A DNA stretch of 64,000 bases from Plantactinospora sp040120695. GTDB taxonomy: Bacteria; Actinomycetota; Actinomycetes; Mycobacteriales; Micromonosporaceae. A program made the translations under genes and the position numbers. This document shows positions 50,828 through 60,900 of the stretch, piece by piece (the first letter of the stretch is position 1; every line of letters starts with the position of its first letter). The stretch lies in the NCBI RefSeq assembly GCF_040120695.1, contig NZ_JBEEAC010000029.1, positions 1 to 64,000 of the forward strand, written 5' to 3'. Below the pieces are notes generated by a model. It did not search any database. It worked only from the letters and a program-made list of their open reading frames with translations, and was not told where the DNA came from.

Positions 50828-51469
50828 GTGCTTGGCGAACCGGAGCTGACCTACCGATCCGAGGACGGGCGCGACCTTCCGCTGCTGGTCTGGCGCTCCC
50901 ACCGACCGGCGCTGGCGATCAGCTCCGGCCCGCTCGGCGGCGGGATCGGGGTACGGCACTGGGTGGTCAACGCGACCGTGCCGATGTCGTACCTTCGGGA
51001 CGACCCGGATGCCCACCTCGGCGAGCTGGCCGACCGGCTCGGCCTGCGCGGACCCGGGGTCGGGCTGCTCACCGGCGTCGACGTGGCCGAGGTGGTGACC
51101 GCCGACGACGACGGTGTCCGGATCTGGGCCACCGTCGGCCTCGGCGCCCCGATCTGGGCGGCGCATGTCGATCCCGTGGGCTCCGTCGATCCGGTGAGTG
51201 CCGTGGGCACGGTCAACGTCGTCGCGCTGTTGCCGGAGCGCCTGGGTGATGCCGCCCTGGTCAACGCCGTCGCGACGATCACCGAGGCAAAGGCGCAGGC
51301 GCTGCGCGAGCTGGGCCTGGCGGCCACCGGCACCGCCACCGACGCGGTTACCGTGCTCTGCCCGCCGGACGGTCCCGCCGCCCCGTACGGCGGCCCACGG
51401 TCGCGCTGGGGAGCCCCGCTGGCCCGCGCCGCCTGCCGGGCGGTACGCGAGGGTGGTGCTCGAAGGTGA
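50828..51469 (+). CDS. cbiZ: Adenosylcobinamide amidohydrolase
   Basis: The 213-residue protein has the CbiZ fold: LAISSGPLGGGIGVRHWVVNATVP near the start, GVGLLTGVDVAEVVTADDDGV, and GTVNVVALLPERLGDAALVNAVATITEAKAQAL. ATGTATDAVTVLCPP is the most typical segment. CbiZ cleaves adenosylcobinamide to adenosylcobyric acid, allowing salvage of incomplete corrinoids. It is isolated from other cobalamin genes. TAGAGT lies 6 nt before GTG 50828 (leaderless). Confidence 0.9.
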   Translation: MLGEPELTYRSEDGRDLPLLVWRSHRPALAISSGPLGGGIGVRHWVVNATVPMSYLRDDPDAHLGELADRLGLRGPGVGLLTGVDVAEVVTADDDGVRIWATVGLGAPIWAAHVDPVGSVDPVSAVGTVNVVALLPERLGDAALVNAVATITEAKAQALRELGLAATGTATDAVTVLCPPDGPAAPYGGPRSRWGAPLARAACRAVREGGARR

Positions 51470-51556
51470 CCGGGGGAGGCCCCCTCCTGGCGGCGCGGCA
51501 ACATCGGCCGGTCGACGGTCGCCCCGGTCGCCCGAGCCCGGTACTGTCACCGAGCG

Positions 51557-52756
51557 ATGTACGAGACCGAGCCGACCAGACCCAGGTCCCGCCGGGCGCC
51601 CCGCAGCGCCGGCCGGACCGCCCTCGTCGTCACCGCCGTCCTCGCCGTGCTCCTCGGGGTGGGTGTGGCGGGAGTGGCCGCCTTCGACATGCTCGGTGGC
51701 GACGACCCGGCCGGGCCGCAGGCCGCGCCGAGCGCCACCGGCCCCGCCTCGGCCGACCCGTCCCCGACGGGCGAACCGGAGCCAAAGGTCATCTCTATGT
51801 CCGCCACCGGCGACATCGTGATGGGCAATGCCCCCGGTCGGCTGCCGGCCAACGGAGGCAAGGGCTTCTTCGACTCGGTCCAGAAGGCGCTCGCCGCCGA
51901 CCTGGTGATGGGCAACCTCGAAGAGCCGTTGACCGATGACACCGGCACCTCCAAGTGCGGCGCCAACTCGACCCGCTGCCACCAGTTCCGGGCCCCGCCG
52001 TCGTATGCGGCGCACCTCAAGGCGGCCGGCTTCGAGCTGCTCAACCAGGCCAACAACCACGGGTACGACTACGGCGAGGCCGGCTACGAGAACACCCAGA
52101 AGGCGCTGGAGAAGTACGGCCTCCAGCACACCGGCGCGCCCGACCAGATCACCGTGGTCGACGTCGAGGGGGTCAAGGTGGCGGTGGCCGGCTTCTCGTC
52201 GTACCGCTGGTCCAACAGCCTGACCAACATCAGCTCAGCGAAGAAGGTGATCCAGAAGGCCGCCGGCATGGCGGACCTGGTGGTCGTGCAGGTGCACATG
52301 GGCGGCGAGGGCTCGGACAAGACCCGGGTCCGGCCCGGCACCGAGATGTTCCTGGGCGAGAACCGGGGCGACCCGATCAAGTTCTCGCACTCGATGATCG
52401 ACGCCGGTGCCGACCTGGTGGTCGGGCACGGGCCGCACGTGATGCGGGCGCTGGAGTTCTACAAGGGCCGGCTGATCGCTTACAGCCTTGGCAACTTCGC
52501 CGGTGGCGGGGGGACGCTCAGCAACAATGGCCGACTCGGCTGGGGAGGCATACTCAAGGTCTCGCTGACCGCCGAGGGCGAGTGGATGGGCGGGCAGCTC
52601 GTCTCGACGTACATGAATGGCGCGGGCAAGCCGACGATGGACTCGCAGCGGCGGGCCGCCGGTCTCGTCCGGGACCTGTGCAGATCCGACTTTCCCAAGA
52701 CCGGCGCACGGGTCGCCGCAGACGGCAAGATCACCCCGCCGGCCGCCGCCAGCTGA
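51557..52756 (+). CDS. CapA-family membrane-anchored metallophosphatase-like protein
   Basis: The 399-residue protein has an N-terminal TM anchor (about 20-43), a Pro/Ser linker, and a CapA/PGA_cap domain. ISMSATGDIVMGN is the first metal motif, followed by LVMGNLEEPLTD and LLNQANNHGYDYGEAGYENT (NNH). VVQVHMGGEG and DLVVGHGPHVMRALEFY supply His ligands, and LIAYSLGNFAG follows. CapA proteins take part in poly-gamma-glutamate synthesis in Bacillus, but actinobacterial members have no known role. TACTGT lies 9 nt before ATG 51557. It is within the crp-nth interval. Confidence 0.9.
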   Translation: MYETEPTRPRSRRAPRSAGRTALVVTAVLAVLLGVGVAGVAAFDMLGGDDPAGPQAAPSATGPASADPSPTGEPEPKVISMSATGDIVMGNAPGRLPANGGKGFFDSVQKALAADLVMGNLEEPLTDDTGTSKCGANSTRCHQFRAPPSYAAHLKAAGFELLNQANNHGYDYGEAGYENTQKALEKYGLQHTGAPDQITVVDVEGVKVAVAGFSSYRWSNSLTNISSAKKVIQKAAGMADLVVVQVHMGGEGSDKTRVRPGTEMFLGENRGDPIKFSHSMIDAGADLVVGHGPHVMRALEFYKGRLIAYSLGNFAGGGGTLSNNGRLGWGGILKVSLTAEGEWMGGQLVSTYMNGAGKPTMDSQRRAAGLVRDLCRSDFPKTGARVAADGKITPPAAAS

Positions 52757-52850
52757 GTGGGCTGTCCCCCCGGGCGGGCGGTTTCCCATGCTTCGGCCAG
52801 GGTCGTGCTCCCCGAGGTCGATGTCGGCGCCGCGACGTAGGCTGGCCGGC

Positions 52851-53717
52851 GTGAGTGCCAGAGACGACTCCGCGCGGACCGGAGTCGGAGTCGCAGTCGA
52901 GCCCGGCGCGGCGACCCGGGCGATCCGGGCAACGCGGCCGACCCGGCGTACCGTCGAAACCGAGCTGGGCCGCAAGCGGCGGGCGCGGCGGATCGGCCGG
53001 GTCCTGACCGAGACGCACCCCGACGCCCATTGTGAGCTCAACCACCAGGGTCCGTTGCAACTGGCCGTCGCGACCATCCTCTCCGCGCAATGCACCGACC
53101 AGCGGGTCAACGAGGTGACGCCCAAGCTGTTCGCTCGCTACCCGACCGCGGCCGACTACGCCGGGGCGGACCGGGCCGAGCTGGAGGAGCTGATCCGACC
53201 CACCGGCTTCTTCCGGAACAAGACCAACTCCTTGATCAATCTCGGTCGTCAGCTGGTCGAGCGGCACGACGGCGAGGTGCCGCGCCGGATGGCCGACCTG
53301 GTGGCGCTGCCCGGGATCGGTCGCAAGACCGCCAACGTCATCCTCGGCAACGCCTTCGGGGTGCCCGGGATAACCGTCGACACCCACTTCGACCGGCTCG
53401 TGCACCGGTGGGAGCTGACCACCGAGACCGACCCGGTCAAGATCGAGCACGCCGTCGGCGCGCTCTTCGAGCGCCGCGACTGGACGATGCTCTCGCACCG
53501 GGTGATCTTCCACGGCCGGCGGGTCTGCCACGCCCGCAAGCCCGCCTGCGGTGCCTGCACACTGGCCCGGCTCTGCCCCTCCTACGGGCTCGGCCCGACC
53601 GACCCGGCCGCCGCCGCGAAACTGCTCAAGGGCCCCCGCGCCCGCGAGCTGGCGGCGCAGGCCGGGGTCGATCCCGACCTGGTGCCGGCGACCGCCGCCG
53701 TCGGCGACACCCCGTGA
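52851..53717 (+). CDS. nth: Endonuclease III
   Basis: This glycosylase/lyase removes oxidised pyrimidines in base-excision repair. The 288-residue protein has a roughly 35-residue N-terminal extension, the HhH motif LPGIGRKTANVIL with catalytic Lys159, and Asp177 in TVDTHFDRL. The 4Fe-4S loop has C226, C233, C236 and C242 (CX6CX2CX5C). TAGGCT (52838-52843) lies 7 nt before GTG 52851, so the transcript is probably leaderless. Its stop overlaps the TlpA-like gene by 4 bp. The operon nth-tlpA-nudix-marP matches Rv3674c-Rv3671c. Confidence 0.96.
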   Translation: MSARDDSARTGVGVAVEPGAATRAIRATRPTRRTVETELGRKRRARRIGRVLTETHPDAHCELNHQGPLQLAVATILSAQCTDQRVNEVTPKLFARYPTAADYAGADRAELEELIRPTGFFRNKTNSLINLGRQLVERHDGEVPRRMADLVALPGIGRKTANVILGNAFGVPGITVDTHFDRLVHRWELTTETDPVKIEHAVGALFERRDWTMLSHRVIFHGRRVCHARKPACGACTLARLCPSYGLGPTDPAAAAKLLKGPRARELAAQAGVDPDLVPATAAVGDTP

Positions 53718-54457
53718 GGTGGTTGCGTCCCGGCGGGTCGCTGCTGGCACTGGTGTTGCTCGCCGCCGCCTGTACCGGGCCGGACGCGGCACCGCGGGAC
53801 GCTGACCCGACGGCGGGTGGGGAGAGCGCCACGACCACCGCCTTCGCCGACTGCACCACCCTGACCGCCCCGCTCGCCACCCCCGGCACTCCAGCAGGCC
53901 AGCCGGCCAGTTCGACGGCCGGTGCACCGGTTGGCTCGACGGCCGGCTCGACGGCCGGTGCACCGGTTGGCTCGACGGCCGGCTCGAAGGTCGGCTCGAC
54001 GGCCGATGCACCGGCCGGTTCGATGGTCGGGCGGTCGCTGCCGGCGTTGAGGCTGCCCTGCTTCGTCGGGACCGGCGAGGTCGACGTCGGCGAGTTGCGC
54101 GGACCGGCCGTGGTCAACCTGTGGGCCTCGTGGTGCCGGCCCTGCCGCAAGGAGCTGCCGGCCTTCCAACGGCTCACCGAGCGGGCCGGCGACCGGCTCC
54201 GGGTGGTCGGGGTGAACAGCGGGGACGCCCGACCCGCCGCCGCGTCGATCGGCGAGGACTTCGGGCTGGAGTTCCCCAGCCTCTACGACCGGGACAAGAA
54301 GCTGCTGACCGAGCTGGGCGGCCGGCCGGTACTGCCGATCACGCTCTTCGTGGACGCGGAGGGGCGGATCCGGCACCGGGACGAGACGGGTGCCCTCGAC
54401 GACGCCGAGCTGGCGACGCTGGTCCGCCGGCACCTGGGGGTGGCGGTGCCGTCGTGA
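53714..54457 (+). CDS. TlpA-like thioredoxin-fold lipoprotein
   Basis: The 247-residue protein has a lipoprotein signal (lipobox AAAC, Cys20) and a low-complexity linker (about 55-105) made of 36-bp repeats encoding STAGAPVG units. The thioredoxin-like domain has NLWASWCRPCRKELP with Cys141/Cys144 and the cis-Pro in VLPITLFVD. It probably reduces or isomerises disulfides of exported proteins. GTG 53714 overlaps the nth stop. Counterpart of Rv3673c. Confidence 0.92.
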   Translation: MRWLRPGGSLLALVLLAAACTGPDAAPRDADPTAGGESATTTAFADCTTLTAPLATPGTPAGQPASSTAGAPVGSTAGSTAGAPVGSTAGSKVGSTADAPAGSMVGRSLPALRLPCFVGTGEVDVGELRGPAVVNLWASWCRPCRKELPAFQRLTERAGDRLRVVGVNSGDARPAAASIGEDFGLEFPSLYDRDKKLLTELGGRPVLPITLFVDAEGRIRHRDETGALDDAELATLVRRHLGVAVPS

Positions 54458-55164
54458 CCGAGTACCAACTCCCGGCGTGGTGCGAGCCGCTGCTCACCCG
54501 GGTCCGGTCCGCCCGTACCGAGGACTTCACCCAGTTGCGCACCCCGGCCAACCGCGGGCGGGCCAGTGCCGTACTGGTGCTCCTCGGTGAGCAGCCGGAG
54601 CACGGGCTCGACGTGCTGATCCTGCAACGGGCCGCGACCCTGCGCACCCATGCCGGGCAGCCGGCCTTTCCCGGTGGGGCCTGCGACCCGGGTGACGAGG
54701 ACGCGGCGGCGACCGCCCTGCGGGAGGCGCACGAGGAGGTCGGCCTCGACCCGAGCAGCGTCACCGTGCTGGCCCAGTTGCCCCGGCTGTGGATTCCGGT
54801 CAGCGACTTCGTGGTCACCCCGGTACTCGCCTGGTGGCACCGGCCGCATCCGGTGCACTCCCGGGAGCCGGCCGAGGTGGCACACGTCGCGCGGCTGCCG
54901 GTCACCGAACTCGTCGACCCGGCCAACCGGGTCCGGGTACGCCACCCCAGTGGCTGGATCGGCCCTGCCTTCCAGGCCCGGGGGATGCTGGTCTGGGGCT
55001 TCACCGCAGGGGTGCTGGCAACCCTGCTGGAGATGGCCGGTTGGGCGCGGCCGTGGCCGCAGGACCGGGTACTCGACCTGCCGCCGGCGAGCCCGCCCCC
55101 GAGTCCCGCCCCGGGCGTGGAGAACCGTGACGCGGTGCAGGAGCGGGACGCGGCGCCATCCTAG
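54454..55164 (+). CDS. Nudix hydrolase (CoA pyrophosphatase-like)
   Basis: The 236-residue protein has a Nudix box at 75-97 (GX5EX7REUXEEXGU: GACDPGDEDAAATALREAHE and EVGL). The UPF0035/CoA-pyrophosphatase signature LILQRAATLRTHAGQPAFPGG lies before it, which points to CoA or related nucleotides. The C-terminal tail is Pro-rich. GTG 54454 overlaps the TlpA-like gene stop by 4 bp. Counterpart of Rv3672c. Confidence 0.93.
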   Translation: MTEYQLPAWCEPLLTRVRSARTEDFTQLRTPANRGRASAVLVLLGEQPEHGLDVLILQRAATLRTHAGQPAFPGGACDPGDEDAAATALREAHEEVGLDPSSVTVLAQLPRLWIPVSDFVVTPVLAWWHRPHPVHSREPAEVAHVARLPVTELVDPANRVRVRHPSGWIGPAFQARGMLVWGFTAGVLATLLEMAGWARPWPQDRVLDLPPASPPPSPAPGVENRDAVQERDAAPS

Positions 55165-55212
55165 GCACCGGTGGCCAAGGCCGTTCCCAGGTCTCCCCCG
55201 TACCCTGAACGG

Positions 55213-56391
55213 GTGTCGGTGGTGGATGTGGTCCTGATCCTGCTCATGTTGCTGTTCGCGATCAGCGGCTACCGGCAGGGATTCGTGATCGGCCTGCTCT
55301 CCTTCACCGGCTTCTTCGGCGGCGCCCTGCTCGGGTTGCAGGTCGGTCCGCTGCTCGCGGAGCAGTTCACCAGCAACGCGACCCGGATCGTGGTGGCGCT
55401 GGTCTCGATCTTCGGCCTGGCGGTGCTCGGCCAGGCCCTCGCCGGCTGGCTCGGCTCACACCTGCGGCACGCCATCACCAGCAGGGCCGGACGGACGGCC
55501 GACGACGTCGGTGGGGCGGTGGTCTCGCTCTTCGCCGTACTCCTGGTGGCCTGGCTGGTGGCCGTTCCGCTGGCCTCCTCGTCGCTGCCCTGGCTGGCCA
55601 GCGCGGTCCGCAACAGCGCGCTGCTGACCGTGGTGGACCGGGTACTGCCACCGGAGGCGCAGGCGCTGTCCCGGGCGTTGCGGGACACCGTCGACACCAA
55701 CGGATTCCCGGACGTGTTCGGCGGGTTGGCCCCGACCCGGTCCCGCGAGGTGGCCTCGCCCGACCCGGCCCTGGCGGGCTCGCAGGTGGTGGTGAACGGG
55801 CGACGTTCGGTGGTCAAGGTGCTCGGCAACGCGCCCAGCTGCTCCCGCCGGATCGAGGGCTCCGGTTTCGTGTACGCCGAGAACCGGGTGATGACCAACG
55901 CGCACGTGGTGGCCGGCACCCGGAGCGTCCGGGTCGAACTGGCCGGAGAGCGGCACAGTGCCCGGGTGGTCGTCTACGACCCGGACCGCGACCTGGCGGT
56001 GCTCTACGTGCCGGAGCTGTCCGCTCCGGTGCTGCGGTTCGCCACCGGGCAGGCGGCGATCGAGGATGACGCGATCGTGCTCGGATTCCCCCTGGACGGC
56101 CCCTACAACGCCCAGCCGGCCCGGATCAGGGACGTCGGGCAGATCACCGGCCCGGACATCTACGAGTCGGGCCGGGTCAATCGGGAGATCTACACGATCC
56201 GGGGGCTGGTCCGCAGCGGAAACTCCGGCGGCCCGCTGGTGGCCCCGGACGGCCAGGTGCTCGGGGTGATTTTCGCGGCGGCGGCCGACGACCCGAACAC
56301 CGGCTTCGCGGTGACCGCCGACGAGGCCCGCTCCACCGCCAGCACCGGCCTGGAACGGACCCGGGTCACCAACACCGGTGCCTGCACCTGA
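55213..56391 (+). CDS. marP: MarP-like membrane serine protease (acid resistance)
   Basis: The 392-residue protein has four N-terminal TM helices (about 5-45, 57-80, 101-123) of the CvpA type and a periplasmic chymotrypsin-like domain. The triad is His231 (MTNAHVVAG), Asp260 (PDRDLAVLY) and Ser338 (SGNSGGP), almost the same spacing as in M. tuberculosis MarP. MarP cleaves RipA and is needed for acid tolerance. TACCCT lies 6 nt before GTG 55213, giving a leaderless start; GTG 55171 would add 14 residues. It is the last gene of the nth operon. Confidence 0.94.
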   Translation: MSVVDVVLILLMLLFAISGYRQGFVIGLLSFTGFFGGALLGLQVGPLLAEQFTSNATRIVVALVSIFGLAVLGQALAGWLGSHLRHAITSRAGRTADDVGGAVVSLFAVLLVAWLVAVPLASSSLPWLASAVRNSALLTVVDRVLPPEAQALSRALRDTVDTNGFPDVFGGLAPTRSREVASPDPALAGSQVVVNGRRSVVKVLGNAPSCSRRIEGSGFVYAENRVMTNAHVVAGTRSVRVELAGERHSARVVVYDPDRDLAVLYVPELSAPVLRFATGQAAIEDDAIVLGFPLDGPYNAQPARIRDVGQITGPDIYESGRVNREIYTIRGLVRSGNSGGPLVAPDGQVLGVIFAAAADDPNTGFAVTADEARSTASTGLERTRVTNTGACT

Positions 56392-56441
56392 GGCGGTGGC
56401 GGGGACGGCGGCAGGGACGTTCCGCCGGCCGGCTGGTGGGG

Positions 56442-57740
56442 TCAGGGGCGGTTCCGCCGGGCCCGACGCCGGGCCACCAGCACGGCCGCGGGGACGACCA
56501 GGAGCAGGAGGATGCCGCCGCTCCACAGCCCGGGCAGTTGGTGGCCGACCGTGTCGCCCGCCGGCTCGGCATTCCAGTCGGCCGAGTGGCCGGACGCCGC
56601 CGTGCCCACGCTCTCCGCCGGGTCGGTGGCGGACGGCGTCGCCGACTCCTGAGCGGGTGCCGAGCCGAAGCCGGCGACCCCGGGCGGGGCGGCGCCGTCG
56701 TCCAGCGGATTGGTCCGTACGCTCGACACCTCGCCGTTCAGCGCGGCGAGCGGGTCGACGACGCCGAAACCGAACCGGTCGTCCCGGCCGGACGGCCCGA
56801 CGTCCCGAGCGGTGTTGATCAGCCGGTTGACCACGTCAGCGGCGGTCATCTTCGGCCAGTGCGATCTGACCAGGGCTGCCGCCGCGGCCACCAGCGGCGC
56901 GGCGAAGCTGGTCCCCTGGACCCGCCAGAAGCCGTTCGGCCGGGCGCCGGTGAGGCCGGTGGCCGGGGCGGAGAGCACGGTCTCCGGGCCGGTGATCGAG
57001 CCTGACCAGAGGGCGTCGCTCTCGCGTTCCAACCCCGCCACGGCGACGACGCCCGGCTCACGGGCCGGGTACCAGACCCGTTTTCCGGCGGACGAGCCCA
57101 GGTTGCCGGTGCAGGCGACGACGACCACGTCCCGGGCGAAGGCGTAGTCGAGGGCGGCGGCGAGCGCCGGGCTCTCCGCGGTGCCGCCCAGCGACAGGTT
57201 CACCACCTGGGCGCCGTTGTCGACCGCCCAGCGGACGCCCTTCGCGACGATCAGCGCGTCGTCGTAGCGGTTCTCCTCGTCGAGCACCCGGACGGGCAGG
57301 ATCTTGGCCTTGGGGGCGAGCCCGGCCACGCCCCTGGTGTCGTCGTTGCGCCCGGCGATCAGCGCTGCGACCGTGGTGCCGTGCCCGACCGGATCGGTCT
57401 GGCCGTCGCCGATCCCCTCGACCAGATCGATGCCGGGCAGCACCTGCCCGGCGAGATCCGCGTGCGAGGCGTCCACCCCGGAGTCGACGACCGCCACCGT
57501 GACGCCCTTGCCGGAGGCGACCTTCCAGAGCGCCTTGGCGTTGAACTCCGCCAACTGCCACTGCTCGTCGCGCACCGCGTCGGCCAGCACGGGCAGGCTG
57601 GCCGGCGGTGCCGGCACCGCGGCGGTCGCCGGTGCCGGCCGCGGACCGAACAGCGATCCGGCGATCCCGGCCGTGGCGAGCAGCGCCGCTCCGGCGACCC
57701 GGGCGACGGCACGTTCGTATTGATGCGGCAGCCTGGTCAC
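56442..57740 (-). CDS. mycP: Mycosin: type VII secretion-associated serine protease
   Basis: The 432-residue subtilisin-like (S8) protease has a signal peptide (about 12-40) and the triad Asp86 (AVVDSGVDASH), His120 (GHGTTVA) and Ser278 (GTSFAAP). A Pro/Ser/Ala linker and a C-terminal TM anchor (about 404-425) with a basic tail follow. This is the MycP layout; it stabilises the ESX membrane complex. GTG 57740 was chosen. It lies 240 bp downstream of eccC on the same strand, so it may be in its transcript or have its own promoter. It is convergent with marP (50 bp). Confidence 0.94.
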   Translation of the reverse strand: MTRLPHQYERAVARVAGAALLATAGIAGSLFGPRPAPATAAVPAPPASLPVLADAVRDEQWQLAEFNAKALWKVASGKGVTVAVVDSGVDASHADLAGQVLPGIDLVEGIGDGQTDPVGHGTTVAALIAGRNDDTRGVAGLAPKAKILPVRVLDEENRYDDALIVAKGVRWAVDNGAQVVNLSLGGTAESPALAAALDYAFARDVVVVACTGNLGSSAGKRVWYPAREPGVVAVAGLERESDALWSGSITGPETVLSAPATGLTGARPNGFWRVQGTSFAAPLVAAAAALVRSHWPKMTAADVVNRLINTARDVGPSGRDDRFGFGVVDPLAALNGEVSSVRTNPLDDGAAPPGVAGFGSAPAQESATPSATDPAESVGTAASGHSADWNAEPAGDTVGHQLPGLWSGGILLLLVVPAAVLVARRRARRNRP

Positions 57741-57980
57741 AGCATGGTCATTTCACCCCGGGGGACACATGATGCACGGAGGTTACCCCGTTTCACCCCC
57801 GTCGCGTGGCGAAACTTTGCAACCGATCTGAGATCCACTGTCCACCGCCCCGAGACCGAGGATCGAGCCGCCCTGGTGATCAGGTCCTCCGGCCCTGTGG
57901 ACCTGACGGAAGGACGGATCCGACGGAACGACGGACCCGACGAGACCCAGCCCCCGGGAGGCTCCGCCCGACGAGAGCGG

Positions 57981-60900
57981 TCAGCTCGACGGAAGGTACG
58001 CGAGCTGCACCAGCCGGATGCCCTCCTTCCGGGTCACCAGCCGACCCCGGCCGGGCGGCATCGGGCCGGGGCGTACCGAGCCGATCAGGGCGCCCTCGTC
58101 CTTGCTGCCGGACATCACCAGCCCGGGGGAGGAGAGTTCCCGGAGGCGCTGGATGATCGGCTCGTAGAGCGACCGGGAGGCGCCCCCCGAACGCCGGGTC
58201 AGCACCACGTGCAGACCGACGTCCCGGGCCTGCGGGAGGTACTCCACCAGCGGCAGCAGCGGGTTGTTCGGCCCGGTGGCGACCAGGTCGTAGTCGTCGA
58301 CGAGTACGAACAGTTCCGGCCCGGTCCACCAGGAGCGGTCCCGCAACTGCTGCGGGGTGACGTCCGGGCCGGGCAGCCGGCGCTGCATGTAGCCGGCGAC
58401 CGACTCGATCAGCTCGCTGGTCGCCTGGGCGGCGGTGCCGTACCCGATCAGGTGGTCGGACTGGATCACGCCGAGCAGGCTGCGCCGGAAGTCGACCAGG
58501 ATGATCCGGGCCTGCTCCGGGGTGTACCGGCTGGTGATCGAGGTGGCCAGCGCCCGCAGGAACGACGACTTGCCGCACTCGGCGTCGCCGAAGAGCAGGA
58601 AGTGCGGCTCGGAGGCGAAGTCGATCGAGACCTGCTGGAGGTCGGCCTCGGAGATGCCGATCGGCAGCCGCAGGCCGGTCGCACCGGCGACGTCCAGGTC
58701 GGCGTAGGGCAGCACCGGCGGGAGCAGCCGGACCCGGGGGGCGGGTGCGCCACTCCAGTTGCCGGCGACCGCCTTGACCAGAGCCTGGGTCTGGCCGCCG
58801 CCGAGGCTGGACAGCTCCGGCAGCACGGTCAGGAAGTGCAGGCTCTCGGCGGTGATACCGCGACCCGGCGTCTTCTCCGGCACGTTCGCCGCCGCCTTGC
58901 GGGCGATGATCGAGTCGGTGGGGTCACCGAGCCGCAGCTCCAGCCGGGAGCCGAACAGGTCGCGGATCGCCGGCCGGAAGTCCATCCAGCGGGGCGCCGC
59001 CGCCACCACGTGCACGCCGTACGAGAGGCCGCGGGTGGCGATGTCGGTGACCAGGGGCTCCAGGTCGTCGTACTCGCCACGCAGGGTGGGCCAGCCGTCG
59101 ATGACCAGGAACACGTCACCGAACGGGTCCGCGCCGACCCCGACGCCGCCGGCCGAGGCCCGCCGCTTCCGGTACGCCGGCATCGACTCCACGCCCAGCT
59201 CGGCGAAGCGCTGCTCGCGATCGTTGAGCAGGGTGGCGATCTCGCCGACGGTACGCCGCACCGCCGCCGCCTCGGCCCGGCCGGCGACCCCACCGACGTG
59301 CGGCAGTTCGCGCAGCGAGGCGAGCGAGCCGCCGCCGAAGTCGAGGCAGTAGACCTGCACCTCGGCCGGGGTGTGGGTGAGCGCCAGGCCGCAGATCAGG
59401 GTGCGCAGCAGGCTCGACTTGCCGGACTGCGGGCCGCCGGCCACCGCCACGTGCCCGGCGCCGCCCTCCAGGGAGAGCCAGAGCAGGTCGCGGCGCTGTT
59501 CGAACGGCTTGTCGATCATCGCGACCGGCACCTGGAGCGCGCCGTGCAGCTCGGGGTTGCCGAAGGTGAGTCCCCGGGACGGGTCGGTGACCACCGGGCC
59601 GAGGATCTCGTCCAGGGCCGGTGCCTGGGACAGCGGCGGCAGCCACACCTGGTGGGCCGGCGGACCCTGGCCGACCAGCCGGGAGACCATCACGTCGAGC
59701 AGGCTCTGCGCCGCCGGATCCTCCGGGGCCGGCTTGGGGGTGGCCGGCACCACCGGCTTGGGCACCGGGACGTGGTGCGTCGAGTACGACAGCAGCCGGG
59801 GACCGGTGTAGCCCTGCGCGCCCGGCCCACCCGCGGTGGTCTTCTGGTAGGGCCCGGAGACGTACGCCGCCTTGAACCGGACCAGCGGCTCGGTGCCGAA
59901 CTTCAGGTAGCCGTGTCCCGGTGCCCGGGGCAGCTCGTAGGCGTCCGGCACGCCCAGCACCGCCCGGGACTCCAGGGCGGAGAAGGTCCGCAGACCGATC
60001 CGGTACGACAGGTGCGTGTCCAGCCCGCGCAGCCGGCCCTCCTCCAGCCGCTGCGAGGCGAGCAGCAGGTGCACCCCGAGTGACCGGCCCAGCCGGCCGA
60101 TCTGCACGAAGAGGTCGATGAAGTCGGGCTTGGCGCTGAGCAGCTCGGAGAACTCGTCACAGATGATCAGCAGCGAGGGGAGCGGTGCCAGCGCGGCACC
60201 GCCGGAGCGGGCCTTGTCGTAGTCCTTCAGGTTGGCGTAGTTGCCGGCCTTGCGGAGCAACTCCTGCCGGCGGATCATCTCGCCGTTGATCGCGTCGACC
60301 ATCCGGTCGACCAGCGGCAGCTCGTCGGCGAGGTTGGTGATCACTGCGGCGGTGTGCGGCAGCCGGTCCAGCGAGGCGAAGGTCGCGCCACCCTTGAAGT
60401 CGACAAGTACGAAGTTGAGCGCCTCGGACGAGTGCGTCGCCGCCAACCCGAGCACGAGGGTACGCAGCAGCTCGGACTTGCCGGAACCGGTGGCGCCGAT
60501 GAGCAGGCCGTGCGGGCCCATGCCGTCCTGCGCGGACTCCTTCAGGTCGAGGTCGACCACGCCGCCGTCGCCGCCGACGCCGATCGGCACCCGCAGCTTG
60601 TCGCGGTTCGGTCGGGGCGCCCAGCCCTGCACGGTGCTGAAGTTCTCCGGGTCGCCGACCCCGAGCAGTTCGCCGAGGGTCATCTCCTTGACCAGTGACT
60701 CGTCCGAGGAGCCCTTCTGGGCGGCGGCGAGCCGCAGCGGGGCGAGCCGTCGGGCGACCGCCTCGGCCTCCTCGACGCTGAGCCGGTCGGGGGTGCCGAC
60801 CTCGGCCTGCCCGTCCATGGAGTAGGTGTTCAGCCGGCCGCCGTCGGTCTCCAGCACCAGCATGGCCCGGTCCAGCAGCCGGGGCGGCGGGCTGTCCAGG

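Noticed and set aside
57741..57980. Small gene between mycP and eccC
   Set aside because: No ORF with SD; the stretch only holds repeated GGGGTGAAA and probable promoter sequence for mycP.
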